A stretch of 64,000 nucleotides of DNA from SIG220 sp045615545 (GTDB lineage: Bacteria; Bacillota_I; Bacilli_A; RFN20; CAG-826): assembly GCA_045615545.1 (NCBI GenBank), contig JAZLFA010000067.1, positions 1 to 64,000 of the forward strand. Reading direction: 5' to 3'. A program made the position numbers and the translations under genes. This document shows, piece after piece, positions 43,401-52,984 of the stretch (within the stretch, counting starts at the first letter, position 1; each line of letters begins with the position of its first letter). The notes below the pieces were generated by a model. That model was not told the origin of the DNA. It ran no database searches and was given only the letters and a program-made list of their open reading frames with translations.

Positions 43401-43593
43401 CTTGTCTAAAAATATTACTTTTTATATAATTGGTTTGTATCCTCGTAAGATACTAACTATAGATTCTCAATCGAGAAACTTTATTATCGGGCTCATGCCT
43501 GTCTACATATATTAAAATCATATTCATAATTTGGTTTTAAAAATTATTATAGTTATTTTATTTTTTCGTAAACGAAAAGAAAGGACTTAGTAT
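43401..43593 (+). promoter_or_regulatory. Structured leader of rny (candidate)
   Basis: No ORF. After TATATAAT-like sequence (about 43426-43433) there are three hairpins in succession: GTATC-N7-GATAC, TTCTC-AATC-GAGAA and GGGC-TCAT-GCCT, the last two enclosed by a TAGA...TCTA pairing. A ribosome site AAAGGA precedes the rny ATG. The fold matches no riboswitch class that I recognise. Confidence 0.4.
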
Positions 43594-45165
43594 ATGATAT
43601 ATACTATTGAAGGTTTAGATTGGCTTTGGTTTGCGTTAGTAGGACTAGTTTTATTTCTTATTGGCGCCGCTATTGTTATGTTTATTCCTGTTTTTAAGAA
43701 ACGACGTGCAGATATAAAGGCCGACAAAATTATTCGTGATGCCGAAATTAAAGCTGAACACATTGCAAAAAATGCACAACTTGATGGCAAACAAACCATT
43801 CAAGAAATGAAAAACGAAGCAGAAAAAGAAATCCGTGAAAGAAAGAATGAAATCGCCGTTCAAGAAAACAAACTCTTATTAAGAGAACAAAATATTGATC
43901 GTCGTGATTCTCAATTAACTCAAAAAGAAGCTGCGTTAGATGAAAAGAATGAAGTTCTTTCTCGTCGAATCAAAGATTGTGATAGGAAAGAAGCAGCGTT
44001 ACAAGAGAAAATTGATTCTATCATCGTTGAATTAGAAAAGGTTGCAAAAATGACGACCCAAGAAGCAAAAGATGAGCTTTTTGCAAAAGTGGAAAGCAAG
44101 ATGTCTACTGAAATTGCTCTTTTCATGAAGAACCAAGAAGAAGAAGCAAAAGAAACTGCTGCTGCTAAAGCACAAGAACTTTTAGGCTTAGCCTTATCTA
44201 AGTATGCACAAGATGTTACAACTGAAAGAACTGTCTCAGTTGTCGCGTTACCTAACGATGAGATGAAAGGTCGTATTATTGGACGTGAAGGAAGAAATAT
44301 TCGTTCATTAGAACAATTGCTCGGTGTTGATTTAATTATTGATGACACTCCAGAAGTAATTACTGTTTCTTGCTTTGATCCAATTAGAAGAGAAATTGCT
44401 AGACGTTCTCTTGAAGCATTAATCAAAGATGGCCGTATTCAACCAGGAAGAATTGAAGAAATTGTTGAGAAATGTAAACAAGAAGTACAAGAATCTGTTC
44501 ATAAGACTGGACAAGATGTTGCCTTTAAACTTGGTCTACCAAGAATCAACAAAGAACTATTAGACTATGTTGGTAGATTAAAATATCGTACTTCATATGG
44601 TCAAAATGCATTAGATCACTCAATTGAAGTTGCTTACCTTTCAGGTATTATGGCGGCAGAATTAGGTTTAGATGAATCCTTAGCAAAACGTGCTGGATTA
44701 TTACATGATATTGGTAAATCATGCGACTTTGAAAGCGATGGTAGCCACGTTGAAGTTGGTTCTAGACTTGCTAAAAAATATGGAGAACCAGATGTGGTAT
44801 TAAACGCTATTGAATCACACCATGGTGACACTGAAGCTAAATATGTTATCTCAAATATTGTTCAAGCCGCTGATACATTAAGCGCTGCTAGACCAGGTGC
44901 TAGAAGTGAAATTCTTGAAAATTATATTAAGAGAATTGAAAAGCTTGAAGAGATTTGTAAATCATATGATGGTGTTTATCAATCCTATGCTTTACAATCT
45001 GGCCGTGAATTACGTGTTATGGTAATTCCAGAACAAATTGATGATATCGCTGCTTATAAATTAGCTCGTGAAATAAAAGATCGTATTGAAAATGAAATGA
45101 CTTATCCAGGTCAAATTAAAGTTTCTGTCATCCGCGAATACCGCGCTGTCGAAACTGCGAAGTAA
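43594..45165 (+). CDS. rny: Ribonuclease Y
   Basis: 523 residues. N-terminal membrane helix (about 9-31), long coiled coil (35-200), KH domain GRIIGREGRNIRSLE and HD domain GLLHDIGKS, NAIESHHGD. Endonuclease that starts mRNA decay at the membrane in Firmicutes. Head of an rny-ymdB-miaB-ymcA-miaA-tcdA run. Confidence 0.97.
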   Translation: MIYTIEGLDWLWFALVGLVLFLIGAAIVMFIPVFKKRRADIKADKIIRDAEIKAEHIAKNAQLDGKQTIQEMKNEAEKEIRERKNEIAVQENKLLLREQNIDRRDSQLTQKEAALDEKNEVLSRRIKDCDRKEAALQEKIDSIIVELEKVAKMTTQEAKDELFAKVESKMSTEIALFMKNQEEEAKETAAAKAQELLGLALSKYAQDVTTERTVSVVALPNDEMKGRIIGREGRNIRSLEQLLGVDLIIDDTPEVITVSCFDPIRREIARRSLEALIKDGRIQPGRIEEIVEKCKQEVQESVHKTGQDVAFKLGLPRINKELLDYVGRLKYRTSYGQNALDHSIEVAYLSGIMAAELGLDESLAKRAGLLHDIGKSCDFESDGSHVEVGSRLAKKYGEPDVVLNAIESHHGDTEAKYVISNIVQAADTLSAARPGARSEILENYIKRIEKLEEICKSYDGVYQSYALQSGRELRVMVIPEQIDDIAAYKLAREIKDRIENEMTYPGQIKVSVIREYRAVETAK

Positions 45166-45188
45166 TTACTTCATAGAAAGAAACTAAA

Positions 45189-45968
45189 TTGAAAATTCTA
45201 TTTATTGGTGACATTGTCGGCCGTGTTGGAAGACGAATGGTAAAGGAATATCTTCCTAACTATATCAAAAAGTATAGTATTGATTTTGTTATTGCTAATG
45301 GCGAAAACGCTACCCATGGTAAGGGATTAATCCAAAAGCATTATGAAGAACTTCTTGATGCTGGAGTTGATTGCATTACTTTAGGGAATCATTACAATTC
45401 TAAAAATGAAATCAATCGCTACATTGATTCCGCTGATCGTTTGGTAAGACCTGTTAATTTGTTAAATGGTTTTCGTGGCGATGGCAGTGTAGTGTTCGAT
45501 CTAGATGGTATTTCCATAAGGGTTACTAATCTTCTTGGTACAGCATTTATGGAAGAAGAAGTTAACAATCCTTATTACGCGATGCTTGAAGTTTTAGAAC
45601 ATGAACCTTGTAATATTCATATTGTTGATTTTCATGCCGAAGCAACAGGTGAAAAACAATCTCTTGGTTATGTTTTAGATGGAAAAGTAAGCGCAGTTGT
45701 TGGGACTCATACACATGTTCAAACTAATGATTTTAGGATTTTTGAAAATGGAACTGCTTTCATTTCTGATGTTGGTATGACTGGGTTTAATGATGGCATT
45801 CTTGGATGCAGTAAAGAAAGTGTAATTAGGAAAACTTTCTTTGGTGAATTAACAAAGTTCGAACCACCAATGGAAGGTAAAGGTATCCTTTCTGCTGTTG
45901 TGTTAGATATTGATGAAAATACTGGTAAAACCCAGCAAATATTCCCTATTTTTTATAAAGAAGCATAA
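45189..45968 (+). CDS. ymdB: YmdB-family metallophosphoesterase
   Basis: 259 residues, starting with TTG at 45189 (AGAAAG upstream; the M..ILFIGDIVGRVGRR start fits the family). GDIVGRVGR, ANGENATHGKG, LGNHYNSKNE, DFHAEATGEK and GTHTHVQTND supply the dinuclear metal ligands. Reported as a cyclic-nucleotide phosphodiesterase in B. subtilis. Directly after rny, as there. Confidence 0.94.
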   Translation: MKILFIGDIVGRVGRRMVKEYLPNYIKKYSIDFVIANGENATHGKGLIQKHYEELLDAGVDCITLGNHYNSKNEINRYIDSADRLVRPVNLLNGFRGDGSVVFDLDGISIRVTNLLGTAFMEEEVNNPYYAMLEVLEHEPCNIHIVDFHAEATGEKQSLGYVLDGKVSAVVGTHTHVQTNDFRIFENGTAFISDVGMTGFNDGILGCSKESVIRKTFFGELTKFEPPMEGKGILSAVVLDIDENTGKTQQIFPIFYKEA

Positions 45969-45970
45969 TT

Positions 45971-47407
45971 ATGAAAACAAAAATTATTAATGAACCAGAT
46001 TTAAGAAAAGCCTCTAATAGAAGTCAAAAAGAGACAGTCTTTTATCATGCTGAAGTTGATGCTTCAAGTAATGTTATTTCATTATTAAAAAATAAAAAAT
46101 ATTTCATTAAAACTTATGGCTGTCAAGCAAACGTTAGGGATGAAGAAACGATGCGTGGTTTGCTTGAATCAGCCGGTATGATTCGTAGTGAACAAGTTGA
46201 CGATTCTGATGTAATTATTATCAACACTTGCGCTGTTAGAGAAAACGCTGAAGATAAGGTATATGGCGAGATTGGCAACTTGAAACACTTGGTTCGTAAG
46301 GGTGATAAGGTTTTAGCTATATGTGGATGTATGGTTGAACAGCCAGAGATCTTAAAAAGAATTTTAGACACATATAAAGAAGTTAACTTATTTTTTGGTA
46401 CGCACGAAATATATCAATTACTTAATTTAATTTATGAAGTTCTTACCACTAAACAAAGAATTGTATCTATTGAAAGCAAAGCTGGTGAGGTGGTAGAGAA
46501 TTTACCTTCTTGTCGTAATAATAAATTCAAAGCCTTCGTAAATATTATGTACGGATGTGATAAATTCTGTACTTATTGTATTGTTCCATATACACGTGGA
46601 AAAGAACGCAGTCGTAAATTTAATGATGTAATGAACGAAGTTAATGAATTAAAAACTCTAGGTTATCAAGAAGTTACATTCCTTGGACAAAACGTTAATG
46701 CTTATGGCAAAGATTTAAATGAAGGATATGATTTTGCTGATTTACTTGAAGCTGCCGCTAAAACAGGTATTCCACGTATTAGATTTACAACATCTCATCC
46801 TTGGGATTTTTCAGTTAAGATGATTGATGTTATTGCTAAATATCCAAATATTATGAAATTTATTCACCTTCCAGTGCAATCTGGTAATAGCGAGATACTA
46901 AAGTTAATGGGCAGAAGATATTCTCGTGAAGATTATTTAGCATTAGTAAAGCAAATGAAAGAAAGAATTCCGGGGTTAGGATTATCAACTGACATAATCG
47001 TTGGTTTCCCTAATGAAACAGAAGACCAATTTAATGATACCTTATCTTTGGTAGATGAAGTTAAATATGATTCAGCATTTACTTTTATTTATTCTCCTCG
47101 AAGAGGGACCCCCGCTGCGAGGATGAAAGATGATGCAACTTATGAAATTAAGTCTCGTCATTTCAAAGAACTTGTTAAGCATCTTGAAGTTAGCATATCC
47201 GCCAGTTCGTTAGCGATGGTAGGAAAGACTTATAAGATACTTGTTGATGGCCCTAGTAAAACAGATGAGCAAATGTATTCTGGTTATACAGAAAGTAATA
47301 AATTAGTTCATTTTAAGGGTAACGAAACTCTTGTAGGAAAAATAATTGATGTCAAAATTACTGACTCCCATACATACTCTTTGATTGGAGAAATTGTGAA
47401 TGGATAA
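45971..47407 (+). CDS. miaB: tRNA-2-methylthio-N6-isopentenyladenosine-37 synthase MiaB
   Basis: 478 residues. N-terminal UPF0004 domain with Cys ligands (YGCQANVRDEE, NTCAVRENAEDK, ICGCMVEQ), radical-SAM motif YGCDKFCTYCIVPY, C-terminal TRAM domain. Needs two [4Fe-4S] clusters, probably from the Suf system. Acts on the product of MiaA, encoded two genes on. Confidence 0.96.
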   Translation: MKTKIINEPDLRKASNRSQKETVFYHAEVDASSNVISLLKNKKYFIKTYGCQANVRDEETMRGLLESAGMIRSEQVDDSDVIIINTCAVRENAEDKVYGEIGNLKHLVRKGDKVLAICGCMVEQPEILKRILDTYKEVNLFFGTHEIYQLLNLIYEVLTTKQRIVSIESKAGEVVENLPSCRNNKFKAFVNIMYGCDKFCTYCIVPYTRGKERSRKFNDVMNEVNELKTLGYQEVTFLGQNVNAYGKDLNEGYDFADLLEAAAKTGIPRIRFTTSHPWDFSVKMIDVIAKYPNIMKFIHLPVQSGNSEILKLMGRRYSREDYLALVKQMKERIPGLGLSTDIIVGFPNETEDQFNDTLSLVDEVKYDSAFTFIYSPRRGTPAARMKDDATYEIKSRHFKELVKHLEVSISASSLAMVGKTYKILVDGPSKTDEQMYSGYTESNKLVHFKGNETLVGKIIDVKITDSHTYSLIGEIVNG

Positions 47408-47669
47408 AGTTATTGAATTGACCAATGAACTCAAGGAAGAAATTACACTTCTACCTGAATATAAAGAATTCATAAAAATTAAAGAATTGTTGCAAAAAAG
47501 CAAAGAATTGCAGGAAATTCAGGCAAAATTAAATGATAAAAAGATTACTCAAGTAGAAAAAGAGAAGTTGGAAAAAGAATATAAAAATCATCCGTTGGTA
47601 ATAAACTATATCACAAGTAGAGATGAATTAATTTCTATCTTAAATAATGTTAAAAATATTTTGAATTAA
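47400..47669 (+). CDS. ymcA: YlbF/YmcA-family protein, likely YmcA (RicA)
   Basis: 89 residues, all-helical. YmcA, YlbF and YaaT form the Y-complex that guides RNase Y in B. subtilis. The fold pattern (KELQEIQAKLN, HPLVINYITSRDEL) and the position directly after miaB identify YmcA. Overlaps miaB by 8 bp. Presence in the rny operon fits the functional link. Confidence 0.85.
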   Translation: MDKVIELTNELKEEITLLPEYKEFIKIKELLQKSKELQEIQAKLNDKKITQVEKEKLEKEYKNHPLVINYITSRDELISILNNVKNILN

Positions 47670-47670
47670 T

Positions 47671-48534
47671 ATGATTTACGTAATTGTTGGTCCAACCGCT
47701 TCAGGAAAAACTAGCGCCGCTAACCGATTAGCGGAATTTCTTGATGCGCCAATTATTAATGGCGATGCCTTTCAAATCTATAATGATATGAACATTGGTA
47801 CTAATAAGATAAGCGAAGATGATCCGTGTTTTAATCGTTATAAACTTTTAAATATAGTTAATCCTAATGATAATTTTTCTGTTAAAGAATACCAAGATGA
47901 GTTTAGAAAAATCGACATATCCAAGTATGATAATGTTGTAATTGTTGGTGGAACAGGACTATATATTCGTGCCGCCTTATTTGATTATGTATTCCCTGAT
48001 ACAAATGTTAAAGATGAAGAATATATAGAGAAAACTAATGATGAATTATATCGAATGCTTTTATCTTTAGATAAAAAGGCAGCTGAGAACATTCACCCAA
48101 ATAATCGCAAAAGAATAGTAAGAGCTATTAACTTAATTAATCAATCAGGCAAAACTAAAAGCGAAATTATTGATGCGCAAGAGCATAAACTTATATATCC
48201 TAATGTTCGATTCTTATTCATAAATCCTTCAAGGGATAAACTTTACTTAAACATAAATGAACGTGTTGAAGAAATGTTTGAAAATGGCTTAGTGGATGAA
48301 GTTAAAACATTATTATCAAAATATCAATTATCTCAAACTGCGTCACAAGGTATTGGTTATAAGGAAGTAATTGAATATCTTGATAATAAAATGAGTTTAT
48401 TGGATTGTAAGGAACTAATAAAAAAACGCACCAGAAATTACGCAAAAAGACAGGTGACATATTTTAAACATCAGTTTGATTGTGTTGAATATTCTTCATT
48501 TGAAGAACTGCTTAAAGGAGAAATTCATGAGTAA
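47671..48534 (+). CDS. miaA: tRNA dimethylallyltransferase MiaA
   Basis: 287 residues. P-loop VGPTASGKTSAANRL, INGDAFQIYNDMNIGT, VGGTGLYIRAALFDY, TRNYAKRQVTYFK. Adds the dimethylallyl group to A37, the substrate for MiaB. Overlaps tcdA by 8 bp. Confidence 0.96.
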   Translation: MIYVIVGPTASGKTSAANRLAEFLDAPIINGDAFQIYNDMNIGTNKISEDDPCFNRYKLLNIVNPNDNFSVKEYQDEFRKIDISKYDNVVIVGGTGLYIRAALFDYVFPDTNVKDEEYIEKTNDELYRMLLSLDKKAAENIHPNNRKRIVRAINLINQSGKTKSEIIDAQEHKLIYPNVRFLFINPSRDKLYLNINERVEEMFENGLVDEVKTLLSKYQLSQTASQGIGYKEVIEYLDNKMSLLDCKELIKKRTRNYAKRQVTYFKHQFDCVEYSSFEELLKGEIHE

Positions 48535-49213
48535 TCAGTTTGATCGTACTATTGGTTTAATTGGAGAAAGAAGTTTCTCTTCTATTCAATCTAAAACCAT
48601 TTTAATTGCCGGTATTGGTGGAGTAGGCAGGACTTGTTTTGAAGCCCTTTTACGAACAGGATTTAAACATTTTATCATAATAGATAAAGATGATGTTGAT
48701 ATCTCAAATTTGAATAGGCAAGTATTATTCATTAATAAAGATGTTGGAGCTTCTAAGGTTGAAGCTGCAAAAGAAAAGGCTTTATCAATAAATAAAGATA
48801 TCGATATTATTTGCCATAAAACAAAAATTGATAATAATTTTTCTAAATTGATTAGTGTAAAAGTAGATTTTATTGTTGATTGCGTTGATGATATTAATGC
48901 GAAAAAAGCATTAGTTAGCTATGCAAATGAAAATAATATTCCTGTGATTTCATCTTTGGGGATGGCGAATAAGTTGGAACCTTCATTAATCAAGGTAGGA
49001 TTATTAAATAAAGCAACTGTTGATCCACTTGGAAAAAAGTTTAGATATGAACTTAAGCAAAGTGGTATTGATTTTTCAAAGTTGATGGTAGTGTATTCTA
49101 CCGAAATTCCTCATAAGAATGGAACTAAATTGAATTCAATTATTACCGTTACTTCTACTGCCGGATTATACATATGTAATTATGTAGTTTCTTATTTCAT
49201 TAATATGGAATAA
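48527..49213 (+). CDS. tcdA: tRNA threonylcarbamoyladenosine dehydratase TcdA-like (E1/ThiF fold)
   Basis: 228 residues from ATG 48527 (AAGGAG upstream). ATP-binding GIGGVGRTCFEALLRTG, DISNLNRQVLF, DCVDDINAKKAL. Cyclises t6A37 to ct6A. With MiaA and MiaB this makes a tRNA position-37 modification cluster. The usual catalytic-Cys region near the C-terminus is less clear. Confidence 0.88.
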   Translation: MSNQFDRTIGLIGERSFSSIQSKTILIAGIGGVGRTCFEALLRTGFKHFIIIDKDDVDISNLNRQVLFINKDVGASKVEAAKEKALSINKDIDIICHKTKIDNNFSKLISVKVDFIVDCVDDINAKKALVSYANENNIPVISSLGMANKLEPSLIKVGLLNKATVDPLGKKFRYELKQSGIDFSKLMVVYSTEIPHKNGTKLNSIITVTSTAGLYICNYVVSYFINME

Positions 49214-49240
49214 GATATAGATAATTAAGGAGATTTTCTT

Positions 49241-50851
49241 ATGTTAAATATTTATGATATTGCTAAAAAAGCTGGAATTGATTCTAACTACATTATTCCT
49301 TATGGAAATGATAAAGCTAAGATCGATTTAAAAATTAATGAAACACTTAATGAAAAAAAAGATGGTAAGTTAGTTTTAGTTACTGCTATTACACCAACAA
49401 AAGCTGGTGAAGGCAAAACAACAACTTCTATTGCTCTTACTGATGGTTTTAACGCTATTGGCGTGCCTTCATTAATTTGTTTACGAGAACCTTCTCTTGG
49501 TCCTGTATTTGGAATTAAAGGTGGGGCAACTGGTGGAGGAAAAGCATCTGTTATTCCTAGCGAAGATATCAATCTTCATTTCACTGGTGATATGCACGCC
49601 CTAACTAGTTCAATCAATTTAATTAGTGCTGTTATTGATAATCATATATTCCAAGGCAATGAATTACGCATTGATCCAAACCGTGTTGTTTGGAAACGTG
49701 CCCTTGATATGAATGATAGAGCTCTTAGAACTGTTACAGTTTCTCAAGGTGAAAAGAAATGCGGTCCTAGAAATGATGAATTTGTTATTACCGTTGCTTC
49801 AGAAATGATGGCTATCCTTTGTTTATCAAAGGATCAAGAAGATTTTAAAAATAGAATTAATCAAATTATTGTTGCATATAATTATGATGGTGAACCTGTT
49901 AGACTAGCTGACCTAAGAATTAGCCACGCTGTTACTAAATTAATGAAAGCAGCATTTAATCCAAATCTAGTTCAAACTATGGAAGGTAATCCATGTATTA
50001 TTCACGGTGGACCATTTGCGAATATAGCACACGGATGCAACTCTATCATTGCAACTAAATTAGCTCTTAAGTTAGCTCCTGTTGTTGTTACCGAGGCTGG
50101 CTTCGGCGCTGATCTTGGAGCTGAAAAATTCTTAGATATTAAGTGCCGTGTTGGTGAAATTAAACCGGACGCCGTTGTTATGGTTGCCACAATTAGAGCG
50201 TTAAAAATGCACGGTGGACAAGCATTTGAAGAGTTAACCACTGAAAATGTTCCTGCTTTATTAGCTGGTATTGATAACTTAAAACATCACGTTGAAAATA
50301 TTGCTAAATATGGTCTCCCATTTGTTATCTGCATTAATCACTTCGAAAGCGATACTGATGCGGAAACAAAAGCTCTTAGAGAGTGGTGTGAAAAACAAGG
50401 TTATGATGTTGCCTTCTGTGATGCATTCACTAATGGCGCTAAAGGAGCAGTTGAATTGGCAAAGAAGGTTAAACATGTTTTAGAAACAAAAGAATCTAAC
50501 TTCCATTGCTTATATGACACAAATAAATCGATTTATGAGAAAATTGAAACCATTTGCAAGGAAATTTACCGTGCTGGAGATGTTGTTTATACCGATTTGG
50601 CAAAACAACAAATTGAAGAATACATTAAGCTCGGGTATGGTAAAACACCTATTTGCATTGCAAAGACCCCACAATCATTTACAGATGATCCGAAAGTACT
50701 TGGAGCTCCAACCGGATTTACAATTACAATTCGTGAAGTTAGGTTGTCTGCAGGAGCAGGGTTTATTGTTCCTCTAACGGGGGCCATTATGACCATGCCT
50801 GGATTACCTAAAATTCCAGCCGCTGTAAAGATGGAAGATATAGAAATATAA
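49241..50851 (+). CDS. fhs: Formate-tetrahydrofolate ligase
   Basis: 536 residues, slightly under the usual ~555. P-loop TKAGEGKTTTSIAL, LREPSLGPVFGIKGGATGGG, EAGFGADLGAEKF, GLPKIPAA. Makes 10-formyl-THF from formate, ATP and THF. AAGGAG precedes the start. Links with folC and folT (61-63 kb) in folate use. Confidence 0.96.
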   Translation: MLNIYDIAKKAGIDSNYIIPYGNDKAKIDLKINETLNEKKDGKLVLVTAITPTKAGEGKTTTSIALTDGFNAIGVPSLICLREPSLGPVFGIKGGATGGGKASVIPSEDINLHFTGDMHALTSSINLISAVIDNHIFQGNELRIDPNRVVWKRALDMNDRALRTVTVSQGEKKCGPRNDEFVITVASEMMAILCLSKDQEDFKNRINQIIVAYNYDGEPVRLADLRISHAVTKLMKAAFNPNLVQTMEGNPCIIHGGPFANIAHGCNSIIATKLALKLAPVVVTEAGFGADLGAEKFLDIKCRVGEIKPDAVVMVATIRALKMHGGQAFEELTTENVPALLAGIDNLKHHVENIAKYGLPFVICINHFESDTDAETKALREWCEKQGYDVAFCDAFTNGAKGAVELAKKVKHVLETKESNFHCLYDTNKSIYEKIETICKEIYRAGDVVYTDLAKQQIEEYIKLGYGKTPICIAKTPQSFTDDPKVLGAPTGFTITIREVRLSAGAGFIVPLTGAIMTMPGLPKIPAAVKMEDIEI

Positions 50852-50879
50852 AAATATTTTTTAAAAAATTCAATTTAAA

Positions 50880-50908
50880 AGTGTCCTTATAAATAGGGGC
50901 ATTTTTTT
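50880..50908 (+). terminator. Terminator of fhs abutting the next start codon
   Basis: AGTGTCC (50880-50886) pairs with GGGCATT (50897-50903, two G-T pairs), then a T-run that ends at ATG 50909. The same layout of T-run joined to ATG is seen before ribU. Confidence 0.55.
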
Positions 50909-52984
50909 ATGGTATTATTAGAAATTAACAATTTAGAAAGAAAATTCCAAATCAATAAAGAGAAGGGTGTGACTGTAATTAATAAGATTACATATTCTTT
51001 TCCAAATGTCGGTTTGGTATGTATTACAGGGCCATCTGGGTGCGGCAAATCAACTCTATTGAATATATTGGGCTTGCTAGACTTGGAATACGATGGAGAT
51101 TATTACATTAATGGACAACAAGTTAAAAAAATAAAAAAGGAGCAATTAAGAAAATTTATAACCAATAATATTGGTATCGTTTTTCAACATTATCATTTGC
51201 TGGAAGAACAAACCGTTCTATCGAATATAATGCTTCCTTCATTAATGATAGGAAATAGTAGGAAAGAAGCAAAAGTTAAAGCAATTAATTTATTGCAATC
51301 AATTGGATATGACAAAACTCTATACTATCAAAAAGTCAAAAATCTATCTGGCGGAGAAAAACAAAGAATATCAATATTAAGGGCTTTAATTAATAACCCG
51401 AATATCATTCTTGCTGATGAACCAACTGGAGCGCTTGACAGTGATAATACAAAAGCGGTAATGGATATTTTTAAAAATACTAGCAAAAAGAAATTAGTTA
51501 TTTTAGTAACCCATAATCCTGATATTGTTAATGATTACGCTGATCAAGTTATTGAAATGAAAGATGGCAATATCATAAATAAGAAAAGAATAAACGAATT
51601 AAACGAATCAAACGGACTTTCTTTAAATAAAAATAAATTATCTTCATCGTGGACTGATTCAATTTCGTTATGTAATTTTAAACGAAGATTTAAACGAGAT
51701 TTGGTTTCTATATTAACAGCAAATATAGCTTTATTAGCGAGTTTTTTGACAATTTCTTTTGTTATTGATATTCCGAATTTAACAAAAAAAGAAGGGGAAA
51801 AACATTTTGATTATGGTGTTGCTACAGTGAGTAAAGAAATAAAAACTTCCGCCGGTAACGGACTTGTGTCATTAGTTAATTCAATTCGTCCCAGTGATCA
51901 AGAAATTAAGGAAATTAAATCTGAAAATGACGATTTTTATTTTGAATTAAATTATGATGCTATTTTTCCTTCTTGTGTTGATATTAGCTTTAATGGAAAT
52001 TTGCTTAAAGAAGCACAAGTTAAACCAATATATTCGTTTGACCAAAAATATGTTGACGCGTCTTTAATTACTTATGGACATTTTCCAAAAGATTCGTTTT
52101 ATGATGTTGTTGTTAATAAAGCATTGTTTAACCTAATGAACAATGAACTATCAAGTTTACTTAATGTTAAAAATAAATATAACTATTCATACTACACCTA
52201 CGATTCAGATGGTACGATTATTATCGATTCATTCATTTTCGATAAAGCATTTCGTGTTGTTGGTGTTGTTGATGAACAACAATTTTTAACAACACCAACA
52301 CTATATTATTCCTTTACTGCCTTTGATGCGTACATAGCTAATTATTTTTTAAATAATCTATCTGAATATTATGGATACTCAATCTCTTGGAAAGATGTTA
52401 TTTCTTCTATCAATGATAGCGATGAATTGTCATCTTATTCTTATAGAATGTTTTTAAAAGACATTAACAACAAAATAGCTTTAACAAATATTATTAATAA
52501 TATTAATGAACCATATTCTGTGTCGAGTAATGCGTTTATTATTAATGATGCTTTCACCAAGCTTATTGATGGTATTACTTATGGTCTTTGGGCTTTTATA
52601 GTTATAAGTATCATTGGAACAATTCTTATTGTAGGGATAATCGCATATTCATCATACTGTGAGGATCATAAAAGGATAGCTTCACTTAAAGCGATGGGCG
52701 CTAGTAGTGATAACATTTTGGACATTTATATAACCGAGAATTTATTTATTGCTATCTTATCCATTGGCCTATCAATCCTTTTATTTATTCCAATCCAAAA
52801 CATAAGTTATAAAGTAATTGAACGATTTACAGGTATTGAATTAACATACGGCTTTGTTAATGGGTCATTTATACCATTTTTATTAATATCTTTGATAATG
52901 GTTTTATCATCAATATTATCAGTCGTATTCCCCGTAATATTTTGTAAGAAAATACCAATAGCAAAGGAGCTAAAAGACGAATGA
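50909..52984 (+). CDS. ABC transporter, fused ATPase and FtsX-type permease (MacB-like)
   Basis: 691 residues. ATPase at 1-230: Walker A GPSGCGKST (41-49), signature NLSGGEKQR (145-153), Walker B IILADEPTGALD. Then one membrane helix (~270-290), an extracellular domain of about 260 residues, and three C-terminal helices in FtsX order. Overlaps the next gene by 4 bp; the two fusions probably form a heterodimer. MacB-type pumps export peptides, lipoproteins or antimicrobials or apply force across the membrane. Substrate unknown. Confidence 0.88.
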   Translation: MVLLEINNLERKFQINKEKGVTVINKITYSFPNVGLVCITGPSGCGKSTLLNILGLLDLEYDGDYYINGQQVKKIKKEQLRKFITNNIGIVFQHYHLLEEQTVLSNIMLPSLMIGNSRKEAKVKAINLLQSIGYDKTLYYQKVKNLSGGEKQRISILRALINNPNIILADEPTGALDSDNTKAVMDIFKNTSKKKLVILVTHNPDIVNDYADQVIEMKDGNIINKKRINELNESNGLSLNKNKLSSSWTDSISLCNFKRRFKRDLVSILTANIALLASFLTISFVIDIPNLTKKEGEKHFDYGVATVSKEIKTSAGNGLVSLVNSIRPSDQEIKEIKSENDDFYFELNYDAIFPSCVDISFNGNLLKEAQVKPIYSFDQKYVDASLITYGHFPKDSFYDVVVNKALFNLMNNELSSLLNVKNKYNYSYYTYDSDGTIIIDSFIFDKAFRVVGVVDEQQFLTTPTLYYSFTAFDAYIANYFLNNLSEYYGYSISWKDVISSINDSDELSSYSYRMFLKDINNKIALTNIINNINEPYSVSSNAFIINDAFTKLIDGITYGLWAFIVISIIGTILIVGIIAYSSYCEDHKRIASLKAMGASSDNILDIYITENLFIAILSIGLSILLFIPIQNISYKVIERFTGIELTYGFVNGSFIPFLLISLIMVLSSILSVVFPVIFCKKIPIAKELKDE

